Below are positions 35,759 to 44,366 of a stretch of 64,000 bases of DNA, one piece after another. The DNA is taken from positions 51,254 through 115,253 of the forward strand of contig NZ_CADIJX010000014.1 of assembly GCF_902859625.1 (NCBI RefSeq), in the 5' to 3' direction. The stretch's first letter is position 1; each line of letters begins with the position of its first letter. The stretch comes from Achromobacter pestifer. Lineage in GTDB: Bacteria > Pseudomonadota > Gammaproteobacteria > Burkholderiales > Burkholderiaceae_B. The position numbers and the translations under genes are program-made. The notes below the pieces were generated by a model, which worked only from the letters and a program-made list of their open reading frames with translations, was not told where the DNA came from and ran no database searches.

Positions 35759-37186
35759 TTAGTTGAAACGGACGTAGTCGAAATTCACTGGCTGGCGATT
35801 GATGCCCATGACGGGCGGCGCGATCCAGTTGGCGAACTTGCCCGGTTCCGTGACGCGCCCCATCAGCGATGCGACAAACGCCCGGTCCTCCGGGGAAGGC
35901 AGCCACTTGTGGCTGTTGGCCTTCCATTGGGATTCGGACAGGATCTCGCCTTCGGGCGACATGCGAATACCGGCCAGCGTGCCGATCTGGCGGTTGAACG
36001 CCTTGTGCGGCACTTGCAGGCGAAACGGAATGCCGCTTTTTTCAATGACCTTGTTCCAGCGCCCGATGCCGGCCACCGAATCGCGAATGAAGTCATCACG
36101 CAGCACCTCGTTCAAGGCGTTCAGCATGGGCACTTCGATCTCGTTCAATTTGCCGTTGTTCACGGTCAGTACGCGATAGGTGTCATTCTTCAACTGATGG
36201 TCGTCGGTGCGCTTGGATTCTTCATAGCGGCCCTTCAAACCGGAACCGTAGAAGATCGCGGCGTTGGAGGATTGGTCCGCGCCGAACAGGTCGATGGTGA
36301 CGCTGTAGTGGAAGTTCAGGTAGCGCTGGATGGTCGGCAGATCGATCACGCCGGCGGCGCGCACGCTTTCCGGATCATCGGTCTTGAGCTGGTTCATCAC
36401 TTCGCAGGTGCGCTGGATCACCCGGGAAATTCCGGATTCGCCCACGAACATGTGGTGCGCCTCTTCCGTCAGCATGAACTTGGTGGTGCGGGCCAGCGGG
36501 TCGAAGCTGGACTCGGCCAATGCGCACAACTGGAATTTGCCGTCGCGGTCGGTGAAGTACGTGAACATGTAGAAGGCCAGCCAGTCCGGCGTCTTCTCGT
36601 TGAACGCGCCCAGGATGCGCGGATTGTCGGAGTCTCCTGAACTGCGCTGGAGCAGCGCATCGGCCTCTTCGCGGCCATCGCGGCCGAAGTAGCGATGCAG
36701 CAGATAGACCATCGCCCACAAGTGGCGGCCTTCTTCCACGTTGATCTGGAACAGGTTGCGCAAGTCGTACTGCGACGGTGCGGTCAGGCCCAGATGGCGC
36801 TGCTGCTCGATCGAAGCCGGTTCCGTGTCGCCCTGCGTGACGATGATGCGGCGCAGGTTGGCGCGGTGTTCGCCCGGCACGTCCTGCCAGACGTCGCGCC
36901 CCATGTTTTCGCCGAAATGGATCTTGCGCTGCCCGTCCTGCGGCGCCAGGAAGATCCCCCAGCGGTAGTCAGGCATGCGGACGTGGCTGAAATTGGCCCA
37001 ACCGTCGGGCTCCACGCTGACCGCGGTACGCAGGTAGACGTCAAAACCGTGCGAGCCGTCCGGCCCCATGTCCTGCCACCATTGCAGGTAGTTTGGCTGC
37101 CAGTGCTCCAGCGCGCGTTGCAAGGTGCGGTCGCCGGACAGGTTGACGTTATTGGGGATCTTATCGGTGTAATTGATTCCAGACAT
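35759..37186 (-). CDS. boxB: Benzoyl-CoA 2,3-epoxidase oxygenase component BoxB
   Basis: 475 residues, the normal size for BoxB. It is a diiron enzyme that epoxidises benzoyl-CoA using oxygen and electrons from BoxA. Likely iron ligands are in NVEEGRHLWAM and TEEAHHMFVGE, the two E-x-x-H motifs. N-terminal INYTDKIPNNVNLSGDRTLQRALE is diagnostic for the family. GGAGCGAGA stands before the start, and boxC ends 20 bp upstream. Confidence 0.96.
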   Translation of the reverse strand: MSGINYTDKIPNNVNLSGDRTLQRALEHWQPNYLQWWQDMGPDGSHGFDVYLRTAVSVEPDGWANFSHVRMPDYRWGIFLAPQDGQRKIHFGENMGRDVWQDVPGEHRANLRRIIVTQGDTEPASIEQQRHLGLTAPSQYDLRNLFQINVEEGRHLWAMVYLLHRYFGRDGREEADALLQRSSGDSDNPRILGAFNEKTPDWLAFYMFTYFTDRDGKFQLCALAESSFDPLARTTKFMLTEEAHHMFVGESGISRVIQRTCEVMNQLKTDDPESVRAAGVIDLPTIQRYLNFHYSVTIDLFGADQSSNAAIFYGSGLKGRYEESKRTDDHQLKNDTYRVLTVNNGKLNEIEVPMLNALNEVLRDDFIRDSVAGIGRWNKVIEKSGIPFRLQVPHKAFNRQIGTLAGIRMSPEGEILSESQWKANSHKWLPSPEDRAFVASLMGRVTEPGKFANWIAPPVMGINRQPVNFDYVRFN

Positions 37187-37206
37187 TGTCTCGCTCCTTT
37201 TCTCTT

Positions 37207-38865
37207 TCAGACCCGGTTCCAGTCGAATGCCGCCTGTTCGCCCTTGCCGTAGAGCTTCAGCGCGCCCTTGTCCCCGGCCGCATTGGGGCGGTTGAAGATC
37301 CAGTTCTGCCAGGCGGTCAGGCGCCCGAAAATGCGGGTCTCCATCGTTTCCGTGCCGCCGAAGCGCAGGTTTGCCTCCAGCCCGGTCAAGGCGTCGGGCG
37401 ACAGCGCGCGGCGTTCTTCCAGCATCATGCGCACCTCGTCATCCCAATCAATGCTGTCGGGCGCGAAGGTGACCAGGCCCAGTTCCAGCGCATCGGCGGC
37501 GGACAGCGGTTGCCCGGCCCGCGCGCGCACGGCTTCCAGCGGCGCGGTCTCTTCGTAAAAGCGGCGCTGCAAGCGGCTTTGGCCATTCACCAGCGGATAC
37601 GCGCCGAAGTTGCGTTCGCCCACCACGATCTGCGCTGGCGCGGATGCATCTTCGTTGTCCAGCATGTAGGTGCGGTCGGCGGCCAGCGCCAGTTCCAGCA
37701 AGGTGCCCACAAAGCAGGAGCCCGGTTCGATCAGGGCAAAGAGGCTGCGCGAGGTCACGTCGAAACGCGCCAAGGTGCGGCGCAACATGCCGGCGGTCTC
37801 ACGCACGAACCAGTGGTCGGCGTGACGCTGCAACGCGGCGTCGGCGGCCAGCACGGCTTCGGCATCGCCTTCCGTCTTCAAGATCCAGGTGCCGATATCC
37901 AGTTCGTTGGTGCGCATGGACAGGATGGCGTCATCCAGTTCGCGCGCCATCTGCAAGGGCCACCACGCGGCCCCCGCGGCCATGATCTCTGCAAGTTCCA
38001 CTTCCACCGGGCCTTGCGGCGCGCGCACGGTCCAGGTGGCCTGGCGCTTTTCGCGGTCCAGCTGGATATCCACATACCGGTACGACAGGCTGTCCGCGCT
38101 TTCGGTGCGCTGCACCGGCGTCAGTGCGACGCCCTGCCCGTCCGTTTGGCGATTGCTGTCTTTGGCCAGTTCCAGGGCGCGTTCTCGCACGGCGGCCTCG
38201 AAGCGCGCGGGCTTGACCACATCGTCCACCAGCCGCCAGTCCTTGGCCCGCTGGCCACGCACGCCTTCAACCAGCGTGCAGAAGATGTCGGCATGGTCGT
38301 GGCGCACGCGGCGCTTGTCGGTCACGCGGGTCAGGCCACCAGTGCCGGGCAGCACGCCCAGCAGCGGCACTTCCGGTAGCGCCACGGCAGACGAGCGGTC
38401 ATCGATCAGCAGGATTTGGTCGCAGGCCAGGGCCAGTTCGTAGCCCCCGCCAGCACATGCGCCGTTCAGCGCCGCGATGAACTTCAGGCCACTGTGGCGG
38501 CTGGAGTCTTCGATGCCGTTGCGGGTTTCATTGGTGAACTTGCAGAAGTTGACCTTCCAGGCGTGCGACGACAGACCCAGCATGAAGATATTGGCGCCGG
38601 AACAGAAGATCCGGTCCTTCATGCTGGTCACGACCACGCTGCGCACTTCCGGGTGTTCAAAGCGAATGCGCTGCAAGGCGTCATGCAATTCAATGTCCAC
38701 GCCCAGGTCGTAGGAATTCAACTTGAGCTTGTAGCCGGGACGCAGCCCCCCGTCTTCGGCGACGTCCATGGCCAGCGTGGCGACCGGGCCATCGAACGTC
38801 AGGCGCCAATGGCGGTAATGCTCGGGTTGTGTCCGAAAATCGACCCGGTTGATGGTGCTGCTCAT
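37207..38865 (-). CDS. boxC: Benzoyl-CoA-dihydrodiol lyase (ring cleavage) BoxC
   Basis: 552 residues, about twice the size of a simple crotonase, as expected for BoxC. The crotonase-type segment GACAGGGYELALACDQILLID is in the N-terminal half. The enzyme opens the ring of 2,3-epoxybenzoyl-CoA by hydrolysis, releasing formate and 3,4-dehydroadipyl-CoA semialdehyde. The start is MSSTINRVDF with GAGGAG 8 bases upstream; 219 bp of open frame before it belongs to the control region. First gene of the box operon, directly behind the BoxR-type sites. Confidence 0.95.
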   Translation of the reverse strand: MSSTINRVDFRTQPEHYRHWRLTFDGPVATLAMDVAEDGGLRPGYKLKLNSYDLGVDIELHDALQRIRFEHPEVRSVVVTSMKDRIFCSGANIFMLGLSSHAWKVNFCKFTNETRNGIEDSSRHSGLKFIAALNGACAGGGYELALACDQILLIDDRSSAVALPEVPLLGVLPGTGGLTRVTDKRRVRHDHADIFCTLVEGVRGQRAKDWRLVDDVVKPARFEAAVRERALELAKDSNRQTDGQGVALTPVQRTESADSLSYRYVDIQLDREKRQATWTVRAPQGPVEVELAEIMAAGAAWWPLQMARELDDAILSMRTNELDIGTWILKTEGDAEAVLAADAALQRHADHWFVRETAGMLRRTLARFDVTSRSLFALIEPGSCFVGTLLELALAADRTYMLDNEDASAPAQIVVGERNFGAYPLVNGQSRLQRRFYEETAPLEAVRARAGQPLSAADALELGLVTFAPDSIDWDDEVRMMLEERRALSPDALTGLEANLRFGGTETMETRIFGRLTAWQNWIFNRPNAAGDKGALKLYGKGEQAAFDWNRV

Positions 38866-38926
38866 AGTGTGTCTCCTCGTACGCCCTGCCCTGGACAGGA
38901 AAAATACTGCATCACATGAATTATTG

Positions 38927-38990
38927 TGCAGATTAGTGCAGGAAAAATGAGACGTCAAGCAAGACATGCACAAAAGTGCAGATTGGTGCT
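38927..38990. promoter_or_regulatory. BoxR-type operator sites in front of boxC
   Basis: TGCA-GATTAG-TGCA at 38927-38940, TGCA-CAAAAG-TGCA at 38967-38980 and an overlapping TGCA-GATTGG-TGCT to 38990. The TGCA-N6-TGCA pattern is that described for BzdR/BoxR regulators. Sites start 61 bp upstream of boxC and should cover its promoter. Confidence 0.78.
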
Positions 38991-39019
38991 TCAGCAGCCC
39001 CCGTGAGCCGCCAGATGCA

Positions 39020-39051
39020 AAAAAGGCCGCCTGGGGAGACAGGCGGCCTTT
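39020..39051 (-). terminator. Intrinsic terminator of boxR
   Basis: Stem AAGGCCGCCTG/CAGGCGGCCTT with a short loop. On the minus strand it is followed by TTTT. It lies 42 bp after the boxR stop and before the boxC operators, so boxC needs its own promoter. Confidence 0.9.
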
Positions 39052-39092
39052 CCGGGGGGGAAGCGCAGAAGATCTGCGCGGCATTGAGTTGC

Positions 39093-40001
39093 CTATAGCG
39101 GCAGGCCGCAGGCTTTGCGCACCTGCGTGCGCAAGCCGGCAAAGCTCTCTTGCACTTCCAGGTTGCTCGTGACCCAGGTCAGGTCGGCTTTGGCATAGAA
39201 CGCTTCGCGCCCGGCCAGGATGCGCTTCAGATCGGCCATGGCTTCGTTATTGCCCGACATGGGACGGAAATCGCCTTGAGCCATCACCCGGCCCATGTGC
39301 TCTTCGGGGGTGGCGCGCAGCCAGACCGTGTAGCAATGCGCCAGCAGCAAATTCAGCGTGGCGGGCTCCGACACCAGCCCGCCCGGCGTGGCCAGCACCA
39401 TTTCCGGATAGATCTGCACGGCCTCTTCCAGCGCGCGGCGCTCATAGCGGCGATAGGCGTTGGGACCATACAGATTATGGATTTCCAGGATGCTGCATCC
39501 GGCGACGCGCTCGATCTCGCGGTTCAGTTCGACAAAGGGGTAACCCAGATCGTCGGCCAGCATCTGGCCCAGCGTGGACTTGCCCGCGCCCCGCAGCCCG
39601 ATCAGCGCCACGCGCTGCGTGCGGTTGGGACGTTGTGCACCCGCACCGACCCCGAACAGTTGCGTCAAGGCCTCGCGGGCGCGTTGCAGGTCGGATTCCG
39701 TGCGGCCGCTGAGCAATTCGCGGATCAGCAGCCAATCAGGCGATTCGGTGGTGACGTCACCGACCAACTCGGCCAGTGCGCAATTGAAGGCGCGGGCGAT
39801 CTGCAACAGCACCAGGATCGAGGCATTGCCCACCCCGTGCTCAAGATTGGCAAGATGCCGCTCGGACACACCCGTCACTTGCGACAGGCTCTTGCGCGTC
39901 ATGCCGCGTATGGCCCGCAAGCGGCGCACCCGCTCGCCCAATGCCACCAGGAAAGCTTCCCGCCTGGGTTCGGATGGCGCCGCGTCTAGCGCTTGATTCA
40001 T
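39093..40001 (-). CDS. boxR: BoxR-type repressor (XRE domain plus shikimate-kinase-like domain)
   Basis: 302 residues. Residues about 20-80 form an XRE-type helix-turn-helix (GMTRKSLSQVTGVSERHLANLEHG). Residues from about 130 form a shikimate-kinase-like domain with Walker A GLRGAGKS (135-142). This fusion is the hallmark of BzdR/BoxR, where the kinase-like part senses benzoyl-CoA and releases the operator. Start at MNQALDAAPSEP; an in-frame extension upstream contains the operator and is rejected. Likely represses boxC and itself, as sites are found before both. Confidence 0.95.
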   Translation of the reverse strand: MNQALDAAPSEPRREAFLVALGERVRRLRAIRGMTRKSLSQVTGVSERHLANLEHGVGNASILVLLQIARAFNCALAELVGDVTTESPDWLLIRELLSGRTESDLQRAREALTQLFGVGAGAQRPNRTQRVALIGLRGAGKSTLGQMLADDLGYPFVELNREIERVAGCSILEIHNLYGPNAYRRYERRALEEAVQIYPEMVLATPGGLVSEPATLNLLLAHCYTVWLRATPEEHMGRVMAQGDFRPMSGNNEAMADLKRILAGREAFYAKADLTWVTSNLEVQESFAGLRTQVRKACGLPL

Positions 40002-40043
40002 GTTTTGGCTGACTCCGCAAATACCCTGATAAGCCTCGTTTTC

Positions 40044-40057
40044 TGCACTATAGTGCT
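40044..40057. promoter_or_regulatory. BoxR-type site in the boxR/DUF4863 divergent region
   Basis: TGCA-CTATAG-TGCT, containing the perfect palindrome GCACTATAGTGC. It lies 43 bp before boxR and 125 bp before the divergent gene, so one dimer could control both directions. A second half-site AGCACT is near 40075. Confidence 0.65.
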
Positions 40058-40181
40058 TGACCCAATCCATTGGAAGCACTATTTTTCCTCAAAGCAGTTC
40101 CTAGCCGCCAGGGTGTGCAAAAAAGCAGCACTTGATTTCATGCCGCATCTTAGGCGCCGACAGTGTAAAGGAGGAGTCCCG

Positions 40182-40655
40182 GTGAGCACGCCAGATCAAT
40201 TCCATGCCCTGATGCGCGAGGCCACGCGCCTGGTGTCCGGCCAGCAGTTGGACGACGGGCTGCAAGCGCGGCTGAACCGCGAGGCCGGCCCGCAAAGCGC
40301 GCTGTACCAGAACATCTTCGCCGCCTGTAAGCAGGGCGTGGCCGACGGTTGGATGTGCAACCGGGAAGGCGGCGGCATCCGCTATGGCCGCGTCATCAAA
40401 CCCGCGGACGACCTGGCCGGCTGTTCCGTGGATGTCGTCGACATGGACGATCTGGCCGGCCCGCACCATGCGCATCCGAATGGCGAGATCGACCTGATCA
40501 TGCCGCTGACCGACGACGCCCGCTTCGACGGGCATGGCGCAGGATGGCTGGTCTACGGTCCTGGCAGCGCGCACTGCCCCACCGTCACGCAAGGCCGCGC
40601 CCTGGTGTTGTACCTGCTGCCCGGCGGCGCCATCGAATTCACACGGCCCGGCTGA
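40182..40655 (+). CDS. DUF4863 family protein with cupin-type metal motif
   Basis: 157 residues, starting with GTG behind a near-perfect AAGGAGGAG. The family includes 4-hydroxylaminobenzoate lyase (PnbB) and is often found in box clusters without a known job there. The segment GPHHAHPNGEIDLIMPL contains H96-x-H98-(x3)-E102, and PGSAH has H131. This matches the metal-binding residues of cupins. It is divergent from boxR and first in the direction of benzoate-CoA ligase, so regulation with the box genes is likely. Activity on an aromatic acid or CoA intermediate is inference. Confidence 0.8.
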   Translation: MSTPDQFHALMREATRLVSGQQLDDGLQARLNREAGPQSALYQNIFAACKQGVADGWMCNREGGGIRYGRVIKPADDLAGCSVDVVDMDDLAGPHHAHPNGEIDLIMPLTDDARFDGHGAGWLVYGPGSAHCPTVTQGRALVLYLLPGGAIEFTRPG

Positions 40656-40748
40656 CTAGCCGGACGCCGCACTCACGTCGCGCGCTCGCAACCGGGCAAT
40701 AAAAAAAACAGCCCTCGCCGACCCGAATCAGGACATCAGGAGACAACC

Positions 40749-42308
40749 GTGAACACCTGCCCCGCCGAACTCAACTACGCCAGTTACCTGGCCGCGTTGA
40801 ACGCGCCCCGCGCCGCCAAACCGGCCTACATCGACGACACGCGCCAACTGACCTATGGCGAACTGGCCGAGCGGGTGGCCCGCATGGCGGGCGCCTTGCG
40901 CCAATTGGGACTGCGCCGCGAAGAACGCATCCTGCTGCTGATGCAGGACACGGCCGACTGGCCCGTGGTGTTTCTGGGTGCGCTGCATGCCGGCGTGGTG
41001 CCCGTGGCCGTGAACACCCTGCTGACCGCGGATGACTACGCCTACATCCTGACGCATAGCCGTGTGCGTGCCGTGTTCGCCTCTGGCGCCTTGCTGCCCG
41101 TCGTGCAAGCCGCGCTGGCCCAGGCGCCGACCGATGTCGAACACCTGGTGGTGTCCCAGCCCACGTCTGCCTTGCCCGCCCATGGCCATGAGCTTGAAGC
41201 CCTGCTGGCTGCGGCGCCCCTCGCGCCCGCTGTCCGCACCCTGTCCGACGAGATCGCCTTCTGGCTGTATTCATCCGGGTCCACCGGCAAGCCCAAGGGC
41301 GTGGTCCACACCCACGGCAACCTGTGGCACACGGCCGAACTCTATGCCAAGCCGGTGTTGGGCATCCGTGAGGACGATGTGGTGTTCTCGGCGGCAAAGC
41401 TGTTCTTTGCCTACGGCTTGGGCAACGGCCTGACCTTCCCGCTGTCGGTCGGCGCGACTGTCGTGCTGATGGGTGAGCGCCCCACGCCGCAAGCCGTGTT
41501 CCAGCGCCTGACCCAGCATCGCCCCACGGTGTTCTACGGCGTGCCCACGCTCTACGCCAGCATGCTGGCGTCGCCCGACCTGCCACCGCGCGCCCAGGTG
41601 GCGATGCGCGTCTGCACGTCGGCCGGCGAAGCGTTGCCGCGCGACATCGGCGAACGCTTCACGCGGCATTTCGGCTGTGAGATCCTGGACGGCATCGGTT
41701 CCACCGAAATGCTGCACATCTTCATTTCAAACCAGAGCGGGCAATTGCGTTACGGCACCACCGGCAAGCCCGTGCCCGGCTACGAAGTGCAGCTGCGCGA
41801 TGAGAACGGCGCCCCCGTCGAACCCGGCACCATCGGCGACCTCTACATCAAAGGCCCCAGCGCCGCGCTGATGTATTGGAACAACCGCGACAAGACGCGC
41901 CAGTGCTTCCTGGGCGACTGGTTGAAAAGCGGCGACAAGTACACCTGCGACCCGGACGGGTACTACACCTACGCAGGCCGCAGCGACGACATGATCAAGG
42001 TCAGCGGCCAGTATGTATCGCCGGTGGAGGTCGAGAACATCCTGGTGCAGCACGAGGCCGTGCTGGAAGCGGCGGTGATCGGCGTGCCCGACCATGACGG
42101 GCTGGTCAAGACCAAGGCTTATGTCGTGCTGCGCCCCGGTTTCGAGCCCGACGCCACTACCGGCGCCGCCTTGCAACACTACGTGAAGCAGCACCTGGCG
42201 CCCTTCAAGTATCCGCGGCAGATCAATTTCACCGAAGAATTGCCCAAGACCGCCACCGGAAAAATCCAGCGCTTCCGCCTGCGCCAGTTGGAAGAGTCGA
42301 CGCTATGA
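40749..42308 (+). CDS. bclA: Benzoate-CoA ligase
   Basis: 519 residues of the ANL family, subgroup of benzoate/4-hydroxybenzoate-CoA ligases. Motifs: LYSSGSTGKPKGVVHTHGN, DGIGSTEMLHIFISN, KSGDKYTCDPDGYYTYAGRSDDMIKVSGQYVSPVEVE, and PKTATGKIQRFRLR with the catalytic Lys. It makes benzoyl-CoA, substrate of BoxAB and signal for BoxR. GGAGA lies 6-7 bases before the GTG start; overlap of 4 bp with the hydrolase gene shows coupled translation. Some hydroxy- or fluorobenzoates may also be accepted. Confidence 0.95.
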   Translation: MNTCPAELNYASYLAALNAPRAAKPAYIDDTRQLTYGELAERVARMAGALRQLGLRREERILLLMQDTADWPVVFLGALHAGVVPVAVNTLLTADDYAYILTHSRVRAVFASGALLPVVQAALAQAPTDVEHLVVSQPTSALPAHGHELEALLAAAPLAPAVRTLSDEIAFWLYSSGSTGKPKGVVHTHGNLWHTAELYAKPVLGIREDDVVFSAAKLFFAYGLGNGLTFPLSVGATVVLMGERPTPQAVFQRLTQHRPTVFYGVPTLYASMLASPDLPPRAQVAMRVCTSAGEALPRDIGERFTRHFGCEILDGIGSTEMLHIFISNQSGQLRYGTTGKPVPGYEVQLRDENGAPVEPGTIGDLYIKGPSAALMYWNNRDKTRQCFLGDWLKSGDKYTCDPDGYYTYAGRSDDMIKVSGQYVSPVEVENILVQHEAVLEAAVIGVPDHDGLVKTKAYVVLRPGFEPDATTGAALQHYVKQHLAPFKYPRQINFTEELPKTATGKIQRFRLRQLEESTL

Positions 42309-43144
42309 ATCCGCTCGCGGCATCGGCCGCGATAACCACCCGCACTGGTTTCGCCGACGTCACGGCTGCGGGCCGCGCCTTGCGCTTGGAGTGCCTGTGG
42401 ATCGCTCCTGAGCGCGCCGCCGCGCCATTGCTGGTGTTCCTGCACGAAGGCCTGGGGTCGGTCGCCATGTGGAAGGATTGGCCGCGCCAGGTCTGCCAGG
42501 CCGCCGGCTGTCGCGGGTTGGTCGTATCGCGCTATGGCTACGGGCAATCCACGCCCCGCCCCGCGCAGGAAAAATGGCCTGTGGACTTCATGCACCACGA
42601 AGCCCGCGACGTGCTGCCCGCCTTGTTCACCGCGTTGGGCGTGGACACGCAGCGGGACAAGCCGGTGCTGTTCGGCCACAGCGACGGCGGATCGATCGCG
42701 CTGCTGTATGCCGCGATGCACCCGGATGCCGTCGCCGGCATCGCAGTGGCCGCGCCGCACACCTTCGTCGAAGACGTGACGGTGAAGAATATCGCGCTGG
42801 CGCGCAAGGCCTACCAGGACACGGACTTGCGAGACCGCCTGGCTCGCTATCACGCAGACGTGGATTCGGCGTTCTGGGGATGGAATGACATCTGGCTCCA
42901 ACCCGAATTTCGCGATTGGAATATCGAAGACTATCTGCCCCGCATCACCTGCCCCGTGCTGGCGATCCAGGGCGTGGACGATGAGTACGGCTCGTTGGCG
43001 CAAATTCGCAGCATCCGTCGCCATGCGCCGCAAACCGTATTGCTGGAAATTCCTGGCTGTCGCCATTCGCCGCACAAGGACCAGCCCGACATTGTTATCC
43101 AGGCCGTCGCCGATTTTGTCGGCGCGTTGGACAAACCCGGCTGA
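42305..43144 (+). CDS. Alpha/beta hydrolase
   Basis: 279 residues with the full catalytic triad visible: nucleophile in GHSDGGS, acid in QGVDDEYG, and His in GCRHSPH. HEGLGSVAMWKDWP forms the oxyanion region. Similar hydrolases occur in box clusters, where lactone or thioester hydrolysis has been suggested. Translationally coupled to benzoate-CoA ligase by 4 bp. A housekeeping role in freeing CoA from dead-end benzoyl-CoA analogues is possible. Substrate not shown by the sequence. Confidence 0.87.
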   Translation: MNPLAASAAITTRTGFADVTAAGRALRLECLWIAPERAAAPLLVFLHEGLGSVAMWKDWPRQVCQAAGCRGLVVSRYGYGQSTPRPAQEKWPVDFMHHEARDVLPALFTALGVDTQRDKPVLFGHSDGGSIALLYAAMHPDAVAGIAVAAPHTFVEDVTVKNIALARKAYQDTDLRDRLARYHADVDSAFWGWNDIWLQPEFRDWNIEDYLPRITCPVLAIQGVDDEYGSLAQIRSIRRHAPQTVLLEIPGCRHSPHKDQPDIVIQAVADFVGALDKPG

Positions 43145-43180
43145 GCTAGCGCCAGCCCATGATAAGCACGGAGACAAACC

Positions 43181-44341
43181 ATGAACCACGCCCTGACCCG
43201 GACTGCGATCGCCGCGGCCCTGATGTTCGCCGCCAGCGGCGCGCAAGCCGCCGACAAGATCAAAGTCGGCTTCATGCTGCCCTATAGCGGCACCTTCGCC
43301 GCGCTTGGCAATGCCATCGAGAACGGCTTCAAGCTGTATGTCGCGGAGCAAGGCGGCAAGCTGGGCGGGCGCGAGATCGAGTATTTCAAGGTGGACGACG
43401 AATCCAATCCCGCCAAGGCAGCCGAAAACGCCAACCGCCTGATCAAGCGCGACCAGGTAGACGTGCTGATCGGCACGGTGCATTCGGGCGTGGCGATGGC
43501 GTTGGCCAAGTCCGCCAAAGACAGCGACACCACGCTGATCGTGACCAACGCGGGCGCCAATGCCATCACCGGCCCGCTCTGCGGGCCCGGCATCTTCCGC
43601 ACGTCCTTCACCAACTGGCAACCCGCCTACGCCATGGGCCCGGTCGCCTACGCCAAGGGGCACAAGACGGCCGTCACCATCACCTGGAAGTACGCCGCGG
43701 GCGATGAGGCGATTGGCGGCTTCAAGGAAGGCTTCGAGAAAGCCGGCGGCAAGGTCGTCAAGGAACTGAGCCTGCCGTTTCCCAATGTGGAATTCCAATC
43801 GCTGCTGACCGAGATCGCCGCAGCCAAGCCCGACATGGTGTTCACATTCTTTGCCGGTGGCGGCGCGGTGAAATTCGTGCAGGACTATCACGCTGCGGGC
43901 CTGGACAAGACGATCCCGCTGTATGGATCCGGCTTCCTCACGGACGGCACCTTGCAAGCACAAGGCGCATCGGCGCAAGGCCTGTTGACCACGCTGCATT
44001 ACGCCGACGGCCTGAACACGCCGCGCGACAACGCATTCCGCGCCGACTACGCCAAGCATTACAACGCGCAGCCGGATGTGTATGCCGTGCAGGGTTATGA
44101 CGCAGCGCAGCTGATGCAGTCCGGCCTGTCCGCCGTCAAGGGCGACTTCACCAAGAAGGAAGACTTCCGCCGCGCCATGCGCGGCGCCACGGTGGACAGC
44201 CCGCGCGGCCCCTTCACCTTGTCGGCCGCGGGCAACCCGGTGCAGGACATCTATCTGCGCCGCGTGGACGGGCTTGAGAACAAGGTCGTGGAAGTCGCCG
44301 TGCAGAAGCTGGCCGATCCGGCCCGCGGCTGCAAGCTCTGA
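43181..44341 (+). CDS. ABC transporter substrate-binding protein (branched-chain/aromatic acid type)
   Basis: 386 residues, type I periplasmic binding fold (LivK/Peripla_BP_6). Signal peptide MNHALTRTAIAAALMFAASG ends at AQA. Mature protein begins ADKIKVGFMLPYSGTFAALG, typical of receptors for aromatic acids and branched-chain amino acids. It is first of five importer genes following benzoate-CoA ligase, which makes benzoate or a relative the likely ligand. Uptake in the periplasm feeds the permease pair encoded next. Confidence 0.92.
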   Translation: MNHALTRTAIAAALMFAASGAQAADKIKVGFMLPYSGTFAALGNAIENGFKLYVAEQGGKLGGREIEYFKVDDESNPAKAAENANRLIKRDQVDVLIGTVHSGVAMALAKSAKDSDTTLIVTNAGANAITGPLCGPGIFRTSFTNWQPAYAMGPVAYAKGHKTAVTITWKYAAGDEAIGGFKEGFEKAGGKVVKELSLPFPNVEFQSLLTEIAAAKPDMVFTFFAGGGAVKFVQDYHAAGLDKTIPLYGSGFLTDGTLQAQGASAQGLLTTLHYADGLNTPRDNAFRADYAKHYNAQPDVYAVQGYDAAQLMQSGLSAVKGDFTKKEDFRRAMRGATVDSPRGPFTLSAAGNPVQDIYLRRVDGLENKVVEVAVQKLADPARGCKL

Positions 44342-44366
44342 CGCCACGTCCGCCACGGGAGGCCCC

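Noticed and set aside
40002..40181. Longer N-terminus for the DUF4863 protein beginning near 39993
   Set aside because: It would overlap the boxR start and operator; the GTG at 40182 has an excellent AAGGAGGAG.
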